A stretch of DNA of 64,000 nt from Botryosphaeria dothidea (lineage: Eukaryota; Ascomycota; Dothideomycetes; Botryosphaeriales; Botryosphaeriaceae). The position numbers were made by a program, and so were the translations under genes. Positions 56,213-64,000 of the stretch are shown here, one piece after another (position 1 is the first letter of the stretch; each line of letters opens with the position of its first letter). The stretch spans positions 3,782,001-3,846,000 of the forward strand of contig WWBZ02000051.1 of NCBI GenBank assembly GCA_011503125.2. The letters run 5' to 3'. The notes below the pieces were generated by a model that had not been told where the DNA came from, ran no database searches, and was given only the letters and a program-made list of their open reading frames with translations.

Positions 56213-56729
56213 TTATATCGAGTAACTACGGCGTGTAGAGTCGGCGGGGAGGTTGGCTGGGTTCGAGGCCGGGCCGGCGATGAGGAAGTGGTCGCGGAAG
56301 GCGTAGTAGGCGGGGGACTTAGCGGTGCCTTGTTTAATGGTGATAGCTTCGGCGGGAGGCGAGTAGGTGATGCCAACGTCGACTTGGCCGGTTTTAAGGT
56401 ATTGGATGGTGTAGGTCGTATCACTGGTGATCCAGGCGATGGAGAAGGGGTCGGTGCTGTTGGCGACGCTATCGTTGATGAAGGCGTCGGCGAGTGCTAG
56501 GGAGATGTTAGTTTGCGGGTGGGCAGTATAGGCATCTGGGATTGGACTTGCCCTGGACGAGGCCACTCTGCCCGGCGCCGCCGTTGCCGATTCGCAGAAG
56601 GATGGTGGAATTGTTAGAGGTATAGTCGCCGTAATAGATGGCAGTAGGAATCAAACCTTCCTCGGCGGTGGACATAATTGCGGCGGTAAAGAGCCCAAAG
56701 GCTGCATGTTGAAATTTGGAGAAGTGCAT
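56213..56729 (-). pseudogene. truncated periplasmic-binding-protein-like (tungstate/PBP) gene
   Basis: Exons in minus order: 56729-56552 and 56496-56213, joined across a 55-nt GC-AG intron (GCAAGT donor, AACTAACAT branch region, CCCTAG). The splice restores the family text GNGGAGQSGLVQ followed by ALADAFIND. The product is 153 residues: an N-terminal hydrophobic segment, then a PBP-like domain (STILLRIGNGGAGQSG, GQVDVGITYSPPAEA, YYAFRDHFLIAGP). Fungal members of this family are about 280-300 residues long. This one stops right after NPAN, so roughly the second lobe is missing. No continuation was found downstream. It is probably a truncated, non-functional copy. Confidence 0.6.
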
Positions 56730-57386
56730 GATTATAAAAGAGAGTACTGCTGCTTAGCAGTTCGCTGCCTACTATGTCAATTGAGATCTGAAGTGGAACG
56801 ATGGCACACTTAAATCTTTATTATGGTCAATTGACGGAGTTTAAGAAGAGTGATGAATTGTACAGTAGCTGGCTATCCGTAGAGGCTGGGGAAGAGGGTC
56901 CTATATACTTTACGAGGCTGAGCGAGTGGTCCGGAAAGTCACATGATTCTTAAGTTCGAACTGATTCGGTACGGCTTAAAGAATGACGCGAACAAGAAGA
57001 CAATATCAAAGCAGCTCAAGGCACCTGAAGCTTGCTCATTTCGCTCGTGGTTGAACAGTCCTACTAATAGTCTCCTCCAGGTTCTTGGACATTCCGCAGT
57101 TGAGAAGCCAACCCTCATGAATTTTATCGTACGCTAGAACAGAGGCAGCATTGATGCAAAGAAGCTCAACGAGATCGTCCTAGCCTTCTATGTGCATGGC
57201 CGCAGGAGCGAAATCCAGCATTCATCAACCGGGCTGACATGCGTACGAACTCTCTGTGCCGCAACTCTTATAGAATTGGCATCGAACTCTATCACAGGAA
57301 GAAATCACTAGCTTAGAACTATTTACTCTCCACTATACTCTAAAAATACGAAGCCGATGAACCACAACAGCAAAAGCAAAACCCCG
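56730..57386. other. intergenic spacer
   Basis: Between the truncated PBP-like gene and the 3' end of the NRPS gene. It is A/T-rich, and no gene is supportable. Confidence 0.4.
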
Positions 57387-60300
57387 TTACCTTGGTACCA
57401 AAGCTTGAAGTTGCCCAAAGAAACCCTGTATCCAATCCTTGATTCCATTCTGCCGCTTCAAATCGACATCGTAGCTGAAGTGCACCTCCAGCACATCGTC
57501 ATCTTTCGCTCGCACCACAACCTCAAATATGGCAGAGCGGCGAAACACCCCCCCATCAGGCACAACCTCTCCTTCCGGCACTGGTAACTCCTTGAACATT
57601 GAATCAGCCCGCTCAATCCGCTGGTGCATCCCCGTATAGTTCAACGCCACCTCCATGAGCCCCTGGGTTTCCATCCCCGGAGATGGGTTCCCCGCATCCA
57701 GCACCCGCCGTCTCACATCACGCACTCTCGCTGCTGTCTCGCTCACTCCACCAGCCATTCCCTCCAGCTCGATCTGCACGGGGTAGAACGTCGTGAACCA
57801 TCCCAACGTCCTCGTGACGTCAAGCTCCGTGCCTCCAAACGCACGGCCGTGGGAGGACACATAAACCGCCGGACTTGCGCGGCCTGCGCCGAAAACCTCT
57901 CCAAAGGACAGCAGTAGCGCGCTGATCAGCACGTCGACGGGACTGGCTTCGTGTATTAGCCCTTCCAGCCGCACACCGCGCACATCCACGCTTTCCGTCG
58001 CCGGGCGCGCAGCGCGGTACTGCTGCGTGCGCGGGACGCCCCAGAAGAGTGTCGGTGTCTCGCGTACGACGAATGGCAGCCCTGACGTCACTGCAGAACG
58101 CTCGCCGGAGTGCGTGCGTGTTATTGCTCTTTCGCACCACGTTTTGAAGGATACAGAGGCGGAGAGGTTTGAGAAGACGCGGTCGGGGGAGACGCCGCGC
58201 AACAGCGATTCGAGGTCGGCGACGAAAATGCGCCAGGAGACGAGGTCAAAGACGAGGTGATGGAAAGTCAGTGCGAGGACCCGCTGATCATCGGGCGCGG
58301 CGGGGGTATGTAAGGCGGCCGCCAAGAGGGGGCCTTTTGTGATGGAGATGAGCCGCTGGAGCGGCAGGAGGAGAGCGGCGGTGTCACGCGTGTCGGACGA
58401 GCAAATGTGGTACGATGAGTCGGCGTCGGGGGAGACAAATTGCATCCACTTGCGTGGTGTGGCCTTACAGAACCGATGGCGAAGGGCGGAGTGATGAGTA
58501 ATGAGTGCTACCAGCGCTGTCTTGAGCGCTGGAAGTGTTGTCGGCGTGCATGTGGAGAGGACGAAACTCAGTTGGTAAAGGTTGTTGCCATCGGGATGGA
58601 GCCGGAAATGTTTCTGCTGGACAGGAGAGAGTTCAAACAGCTCCTGAGATACCCTGGTATCTTTATGACCCTCTTGCTCGTTGACGTGCTCCAGCCGCTT
58701 GCCAAGCTGGGAAATAGTGTCGAGTAGCAGAACATCTGTCAGGGAGATTCGGAAGCCAGATTGGCGACAATGCGCGAGGACTTGCATGGCAGTGATGGAA
58801 TCGCCACCGAGCGAAATGAAGGAAGTATTAACACCGATATTGGCGCAGGGTTTGTTCAGTACCTGGCTCCATGCCTCTTGCAGTATCCTCTCCGCAGCTG
58901 TAGATGGCTGGCGGTTCTCATCAGATGTTCCAGGCTGGTACTCTCGCAGCTTCCCCTCAGGGATCTCCGAGAAGATCTTCCTCAGCATGCGGCGGTCCAG
59001 CTTTTTGGTCCAGGTGAGTGGCAGGTGAGTCAGCGGAATAAGGTAACTCGGTACCATGAACTGCGGCAAGACGAGAGGCAGCTCGTAGCTGAGCCTGTCC
59101 ATCATGTCGCCCAGCGAGCCTTGATCAGGATATACGCTGCACGTGTGCTCTTGCTCCAAGCGGAAGCCAATGAAGGCAGTCAAACCGGAACTGCTTCCCA
59201 CATTCACCACCTCCACGGCCACGTCCACCGTAGCAACCCTTTCGAGGACGCGGCTGACCTGTTGCTCCACCTCACCAAGCTCGATACGCTGGCCTCGCAG
59301 TTTGACCTGTGTATCCTTTCTCCCCACATACACCAGCCTTCCTTCATCATCGTAGCGCACCAAATCCCCAGTCACATAAACCCTCGACTTCTCTCTGCCC
59401 CGCGTGTCTTCAAAATTGGTTATCCACGCCGGCATACCAATAAATGCCGCTGCCGTAGTCTCCGTCTCACCCACGTACTCGCGTGCTAGAATCGGGCCCT
59501 CGATCAACAACTCGCCCACCGTCCCCACCGGGGCCAAGCGCCGGTGGTTCCCCCTCTCAGTCACCCACGCCACGCACCCGACAGGTCTCCCAATCGTGCT
59601 CGCCGGCAGCGCCGTGTCGACGTCCGGCCGCACGCTGCACGTCACGCAGCACTCGCTGGGCCCGTACACATTGACGAGCTTCAGCGCGCCGCTCCACCGC
59701 TCCACCAGCGCCGGCGGCAATGCCTCGCCGCCCAGCGCCAGCACCTCGAGACCCGGTATCGCGGCGGGGTCGAGCAGACTGGCGACCGAGGGCGTCAGGT
59801 GCGCCCAGTTGGCATTGAGGGAGTTGATGGCACCGGCCATGTTGCTGAGGCGGTCCGCTTCCGAGGGCACGCAGATGCAGCCGCCAGCGATGAGGGTCGT
59901 CAGCAGATCTTCGATGCACGTGTCGAACGCGTATGACGCGAACTGGAATACGCGAGACCGACTGGAGATGTTGATCTGCGGGATGTGGCCCGTAGCGCCG
60001 GAGCTGTAGGCACTGTGTTGGATTGCGGAAATCTTGGGCTTGCCGGTTGAGCCGGACGTGGAGATGAGATACGCCAGTGCGGATGGATCATGCTGGACCT
60101 GCCGCCAGGTGTCTGTCCTTTGCATGGACGAGAGCGAGGTGCTGTTGAGTGCGATGACGTGCCCGGTCAGGACGGCTGCGAGTGTTTGGGTGGCGGCAGA
60201 ACAAACGATCGTCGATGCCTGCACACTCTCAACGAGGTTCTTCAGCCGCAGTTGGGGGTGTTGTGGGTCCAGGAGCAAAAAGGCAGCACCAGCTTTGAGC

Positions 60301-63300
60301 ACTCCCAACAGTGCAACCTGTGTCCATTTTGACTTTTCAAAGCACAAAGCAACCACGCTGCGGGGGTGGACTCCGGTGGCAATAAGATGGTCCGCAAGCG
60401 TGGACGCCGCTTGGTCAAGCTCAGCATATGTAAGTTGTCCATCCCAGGAGTGGACGGCTGGGGCATGTGGTTGGACATTGACCTGTTCTTGAATGAGCGT
60501 ATGCACGCAGCAGTCAGTCCTCGTCGGCAAAGAACTGTTCCAACCCCAGATCTCCTGCTCGTCCTCTGCAGTGATTACATTCAAGTCTGCAATCCTGCTG
60601 TTTTGATCCGCCGTTCCGAGGTGCGTGACCGCCTGTTCGTAGTGACCGAGAAGACGCTTCATCTGCTTGTCTGATATTAAGCTATTGTCATACTTTGTGC
60701 GAACAGTGACAATCGTATCATCCAGCTCACAGATCAGAGTAAGTGGATATGTACGAAATGTTGCAACATCATCACTTCGAAGGTGTTCCATGACAGAGCT
60801 AGAAATTTCGGTGGCCGAGGGCTGTATGACGAGAAGATTCTGGAATTCGCAGGCTTCACGCGCACCCGCGCAAAGTTTCGCAATGTTCTGCAGACCAAAT
60901 TGCTGGAATGGGATCATGCTGATGGAGTTGCCCTGAACACTCGTCGCAAGTTCATGGATTGTCGTTGCTTCGGGATCGAACAACACTCTGAAAGGAACAG
61001 TAGCCAAGGTCGGGCCAATGATGTCTTCAACGCCGGGGAGAGATATATTGCGGCCTGAGACCGTCGTGCCGAATGTTACATCGTTGGTGTCTGTATACCC
61101 CGAAAGCACCAAGGCCCAAGCGGCCGTCAGAAGTGTCGCAGTCGTAAAGGAAGATCCGGGAATTTTTGGCGCAGATATTGTTCGCTCCATCGAGGCATCT
61201 GGTCTCGTTATATGCATATTTGGCAGTGGGGCTGGGAACGGCGAAGGGTCTGCGTCTCGGGTGTGCTGTATCCAGAAAGATTCTGCGTCCTGGTCTTGGT
61301 TGCCACTGGCGATATGGCGAACAAAGCGGTTGTACTCCGGAGCCGTTATCTGCTGTGCTGCCCGAGATTCGGGATTGAAATATGCCCTCTCAATCATCTG
61401 CACCATCCTTGGAAGACACCAGCCGTCGTAGAGAGCATGATGAAGAGTCCAAACAATGTAATTTACGCCTCCACCCTCTTGGATCAAGGCAAAGCGTGAA
61501 AGAGAAGCGCCAAATTTGAGCTGTAGAGCCGCATCTTTTCGGAGATATGACGCAAGATTGTCGTCGCTTTGCCAGTCATCTCCATTCTTGAGGACGACTT
61601 GCAGCATAATTCCATTCTCAGGCTGGATGATTCTGGTGCGCAAAATGGAATTCGCATTGACTGTTTTCTGGAAGGCCACCCGAAGTCTACCCGTGTCTAT
61701 CGAGTCCGGAATACGGAAGGTTTGCTGAGCCATGTAGGCTCCTTGACGCTTGAGTGAAAGCGCCATCAACCCTTCTTGGATGGCGGTGCAGGGATATACA
61801 TCTTGCACTTGGCCGACGTCCACATCGCAGGCCATGGCAGCATCCCGGCAGAGTTCATGCAGAGAAAGATCAGGTAAGAGAGAGAATGGAGCTACTGGGT
61901 CTTCGAACCCGGCAGAGTTGTCGAGTTCCGTGGATGCCGCCATGTGCGAGAGCCTGGGCGTCTGGAAAATGGCAGCGACAGAGAGACGCAGGCCCTCTTT
62001 CCGTGCCAGAGCGACCAGGCGCATGGCAAGCACCGAGTCGCCTCCAATCTGCAAGAAGCTATCTTCGGCCCCGATTGAGCTTTCGTCAATGTCCAGGCAG
62101 GTAGCCCACAGCCGCTGTAGTGTTCGCTCTGCGCCCGTGGAAGGCGGCCTCTTGCAATCCGGCGGGGACAGGAGGAGCGCCGTCTCGTCTGCAGAGAGGT
62201 CTGATCCGATGCGGCGAATCTCCAAACGGTTGGTCTTGCCGGAGCCGTTTAGTGGCATGTGTGTAAGCGGCACGAATAATGCTGGTATCATGAAAGTGGG
62301 CAGGACGGCAGCCAGAAGAGCCTTCAGGGCTGGTGTGGCTGCACGAATCTCCTTGAAGCGAGCTACGTCGACTGCAGCCTCGTCGCCAATTCGTGAGCCT
62401 TTGGGCGCAACGAACGCCAACAGAGTATTCGCGGAACGGCCCTGCAGCGTCACCACGTCCACCAAAATGTCGTCACCTGGAAGCGCTGTCTTGAGATGGT
62501 GTTGGATCTCGTTCAGCTCGACACGCTGACCGCGAAGCTTAACTTGCGCGTCTTTCCGGGCCACGAACTCAAGCGCTCCATCATCACCATAGCGCACCAG
62601 GTCACCGCAACGGAACATGCGGCGTGAGCTACTGTCTGCGTCTTTCTCACAACTCAGAGACACCACCTCCCTCGCCCACGCCGGGTTCTCAAAGAAGCCT
62701 CCGGACTGGATATCGTGCTGGTTGATATAACCTCTCGCCACGACAGGCCCCTCCATGACAAGCTCCCCAACGGTCCCCACGGGTGCCAGCACATCACAGT
62801 CATCCGGATCGACAACCCACGCGCGCCCACCAACGGCGCGGCCCAGCTGGTGTCGATACGTATGTGGCCGCATCTCCTGCAGCATGCACAGCGTCGTCTC
62901 GGCGGGGCCGGAGCACTGGAACAGACGCACGCCACCACTGCCCGCGGTCCATGCGTCGACAATCTCCTGCCGCACCGGCTCGCCGCCCACCACCAGCACC
63001 TGCAGCCCAGGCACGTCCGCTGGCTGGAAGAGCTTGACGGTCGACGGCGTGAAGAAGGCCCAGTTGACGGCGAAGCGGTTCAGTGCGCCGACGAGGTCGT
63101 TGACGCGCTCGTCGCCCGACGGGACGCAGACGCAGCCGCCGCGCATGAGCGTGGTGAGCATCTCGTACAGCGCCATGTCAAAGACGTGGTTGGCGAACTG
63201 GATCACGCGGGAGGCGGGGGTGACGGCGAGGGCGGGGCCGTGGGCGGCGACGCTGGCGCAGATGGTCGAGTGCGGTAGGATGATGCCCTTGGGGCTGCCG

Positions 63301-64000
63301 GTGCTGCCGGAGGTGAAGACGATGCAAGCTTTATTTTGCGGCTGGACATGGGTGAGCCGAGCGAGGTCGTTGGCGGGCTCGAGGGCTGCGATGTAGTCGG
63401 TCGATAAGGTGATGGCGTGAGGCGCCAGTGGTGCCAGCGTGGAGGCATGCGTTTCGGATACCAGCATAAGTTCTGCACCGGCCTCGTTCAAGATGGTGCG
63501 CAGGCGATCTTGCGGGTGGGAGGGATCCAGGAAGACGAAAGACCCTCCCGCTTCGAGCACTGCCATGACAGCGACGACGGCCCATTTGCTTTTCTCGAAG
63601 GTCAGAGCAACGGTAGACTCTGGCTGAACCCCATGCGAGATCAAGTCCTTCGCCAGTGACCTCGAGATAGACACTAGCTCGGAGTAGGTCAAGCTGCCGT
63701 CCCATGCGCAGACTGCCTCCGCTGATGGTTGCCGAGCGACCCATGCCTCCACTGTATCGTGGATGCAGCAGTCCGGCTCTGAGAGCACGGATCCATTCCA
63801 CGCAAGAATTTCCTGCTGGTCGCTTGGACTGATCATCTCCAAGTCTCCCACACGTGCGTCATGCGGTCTGCTGCAAAGCTGAGCCAGGACATGCTCGAAC
63901 TGTCTGAACAGCCGTCTGATCTGGATTTCCGAGACGACAGCGCTATCAAAACTGGCCGATGCAGAGATGCAGCCCTCAGAAGGAGTGAGTTGAACCATCA
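57387..64000 (-). CDS. nonribosomal peptide synthetase, C-terminal part
   Basis: Open frame of 2203 residues to the stop at 57387, without introns. The 5' part lies beyond the right edge. Domain order: tail of a condensation domain, A1 (about 63750-62230; IVFTSGSTGSPKG, GRAVGGRAWV), carrier T1 (IGGDSVLAMRL, about 62030), condensation domain (HHALYDGW, about 61430), A2 (about 60500-58990; LISTSGSTGKPK, VYGPSECC), carrier T2 (LGGDSITAMQV, about 58790) and a terminal epimerization-type domain (HHLVFDLVSW about 58240, RTLGWFTTFYPV about 57800). It activates two amino acids in this part and condenses them on phosphopantetheine arms. The terminal E domain reads SSHGRA where active ones have EGHGRE. 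No TE, reductase or terminal C domain is visible, so product release is unclear. Confidence 0.93.
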   Translation of the reverse strand, partial: MVQLTPSEGCISASASFDSAVVSEIQIRRLFRQFEHVLAQLCSRPHDARVGDLEMISPSDQQEILAWNGSVLSEPDCCIHDTVEAWVARQPSAEAVCAWDGSLTYSELVSISRSLAKDLISHGVQPESTVALTFEKSKWAVVAVMAVLEAGGSFVFLDPSHPQDRLRTILNEAGAELMLVSETHASTLAPLAPHAITLSTDYIAALEPANDLARLTHVQPQNKACIVFTSGSTGSPKGIILPHSTICASVAAHGPALAVTPASRVIQFANHVFDMALYEMLTTLMRGGCVCVPSGDERVNDLVGALNRFAVNWAFFTPSTVKLFQPADVPGLQVLVVGGEPVRQEIVDAWTAGSGGVRLFQCSGPAETTLCMLQEMRPHTYRHQLGRAVGGRAWVVDPDDCDVLAPVGTVGELVMEGPVVARGYINQHDIQSGGFFENPAWAREVVSLSCEKDADSSSRRMFRCGDLVRYGDDGALEFVARKDAQVKLRGQRVELNEIQHHLKTALPGDDILVDVVTLQGRSANTLLAFVAPKGSRIGDEAAVDVARFKEIRAATPALKALLAAVLPTFMIPALFVPLTHMPLNGSGKTNRLEIRRIGSDLSADETALLLSPPDCKRPPSTGAERTLQRLWATCLDIDESSIGAEDSFLQIGGDSVLAMRLVALARKEGLRLSVAAIFQTPRLSHMAASTELDNSAGFEDPVAPFSLLPDLSLHELCRDAAMACDVDVGQVQDVYPCTAIQEGLMALSLKRQGAYMAQQTFRIPDSIDTGRLRVAFQKTVNANSILRTRIIQPENGIMLQVVLKNGDDWQSDDNLASYLRKDAALQLKFGASLSRFALIQEGGGVNYIVWTLHHALYDGWCLPRMVQMIERAYFNPESRAAQQITAPEYNRFVRHIASGNQDQDAESFWIQHTRDADPSPFPAPLPNMHITRPDASMERTISAPKIPGSSFTTATLLTAAWALVLSGYTDTNDVTFGTTVSGRNISLPGVEDIIGPTLATVPFRVLFDPEATTIHELATSVQGNSISMIPFQQFGLQNIAKLCAGAREACEFQNLLVIQPSATEISSSVMEHLRSDDVATFRTYPLTLICELDDTIVTVRTKYDNSLISDKQMKRLLGHYEQAVTHLGTADQNSRIADLNVITAEDEQEIWGWNSSLPTRTDCCVHTLIQEQVNVQPHAPAVHSWDGQLTYAELDQAASTLADHLIATGVHPRSVVALCFEKSKWTQVALLGVLKAGAAFLLLDPQHPQLRLKNLVESVQASTIVCSAATQTLAAVLTGHVIALNSTSLSSMQRTDTWRQVQHDPSALAYLISTSGSTGKPKISAIQHSAYSSGATGHIPQINISSRSRVFQFASYAFDTCIEDLLTTLIAGGCICVPSEADRLSNMAGAINSLNANWAHLTPSVASLLDPAAIPGLEVLALGGEALPPALVERWSGALKLVNVYGPSECCVTCSVRPDVDTALPASTIGRPVGCVAWVTERGNHRRLAPVGTVGELLIEGPILAREYVGETETTAAAFIGMPAWITNFEDTRGREKSRVYVTGDLVRYDDEGRLVYVGRKDTQVKLRGQRIELGEVEQQVSRVLERVATVDVAVEVVNVGSSSGLTAFIGFRLEQEHTCSVYPDQGSLGDMMDRLSYELPLVLPQFMVPSYLIPLTHLPLTWTKKLDRRMLRKIFSEIPEGKLREYQPGTSDENRQPSTAAERILQEAWSQVLNKPCANIGVNTSFISLGGDSITAMQVLAHCRQSGFRISLTDVLLLDTISQLGKRLEHVNEQEGHKDTRVSQELFELSPVQQKHFRLHPDGNNLYQLSFVLSTCTPTTLPALKTALVALITHHSALRHRFCKATPRKWMQFVSPDADSSYHICSSDTRDTAALLLPLQRLISITKGPLLAAALHTPAAPDDQRVLALTFHHLVFDLVSWRIFVADLESLLRGVSPDRVFSNLSASVSFKTWCERAITRTHSGERSAVTSGLPFVVRETPTLFWGVPRTQQYRAARPATESVDVRGVRLEGLIHEASPVDVLISALLLSFGEVFGAGRASPAVYVSSHGRAFGGTELDVTRTLGWFTTFYPVQIELEGMAGGVSETAARVRDVRRRVLDAGNPSPGMETQGLMEVALNYTGMHQRIERADSMFKELPVPEGEVVPDGGVFRRSAIFEVVVRAKDDDVLEVHFSYDVDLKRQNGIKDWIQGFFGQLQALVPR

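Noticed and set aside
62715..63396. Plus-strand frames opposite the NRPS adenylation domain
   Set aside because: Antisense shadows of a GC-rich NRPS exon.
48706..64000. Type III PKS, MFS transporter and NRPS as one hybrid cluster
   Set aside because: About 5.6 kb of relics and unrelated small genes separate them, and no tailoring genes lie between; only the PKS-transporter pair is close enough to suggest a link.

Overview
The window reads as nuclear DNA of a filamentous ascomycete (Pezizomycotina). Genes carry several introns of about 45-90 nt with GT..AG ends and CTAAC/CTAAT-type branch points. The families present are also typical of this group: Zn(II)2Cys6 and C2H2/fungal-trans regulators, HET-domain proteins, NmrA reductases, ACS-type MFS permeases, type III PKS and NRPS. 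No bacterial operons, rRNA, CRISPR arrays or intact transposons were seen. I cannot name the species; the gene style would fit Dothideomycetes or a related class.

Layout. 0-9 kb: an ankyrin protein (-), a large Cys-rich secreted protein (+), a GH43 glycosidase (-) and a tandem SnoaL/NTF2-like protein (+), separated by long empty spacers. 9.3-12.2 kb: a broken MFS transporter containing a (CG)n tract, then an unknown multi-pass membrane protein (-). 12.5-20.2 kb: a probable nitrogen-acquisition mini-cluster made of a Zn2Cys6 regulator (-), a divergent isochorismatase-amidase fusion that looks like biuret hydrolase joined to allophanate hydrolase (+), and an NCS1 nucleobase/ureide permease (+). 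22.6-25.8 kb: a salicylate-hydroxylase-like FAD monooxygenase and a methyltransferase (both +). 25.9-32 kb: a secreted beta-helix protein, an arrestin-like adaptor and a membrane-anchored aspartic-protease-like protein without visible catalytic Asp motifs (all -). 34-36 kb: a HET-domain pseudogene. 37-46 kb: a second apparent metabolic cluster of C2H2/fungal-trans regulator, eEF1B-gamma-type GST, 2OG-Fe(II) dioxygenase, Dal5-like permease and NmrA/isoflavone-reductase-like protein. 48.7-51.8 kb: a frameshifted type III polyketide synthase beside an MFS transporter. 52-57 kb: small genes and relics. 57.4 kb to the right edge: the C-terminal 2200 residues of an NRPS (C tail-A-T-C-A-T-E), whose terminal epimerization domain lacks the usual catalytic Glu.

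The most interesting item is the fused biuret/allophanate-type hydrolase. The catalytic residues of both halves are present with the spacing I remember for bacterial BiuH and AtzF, and the gene sits between a regulator and a permease that could import its substrate. Gene models were spliced by hand from reading frame and splice consensus. Exon limits are checked for phase but not experimentally supported.
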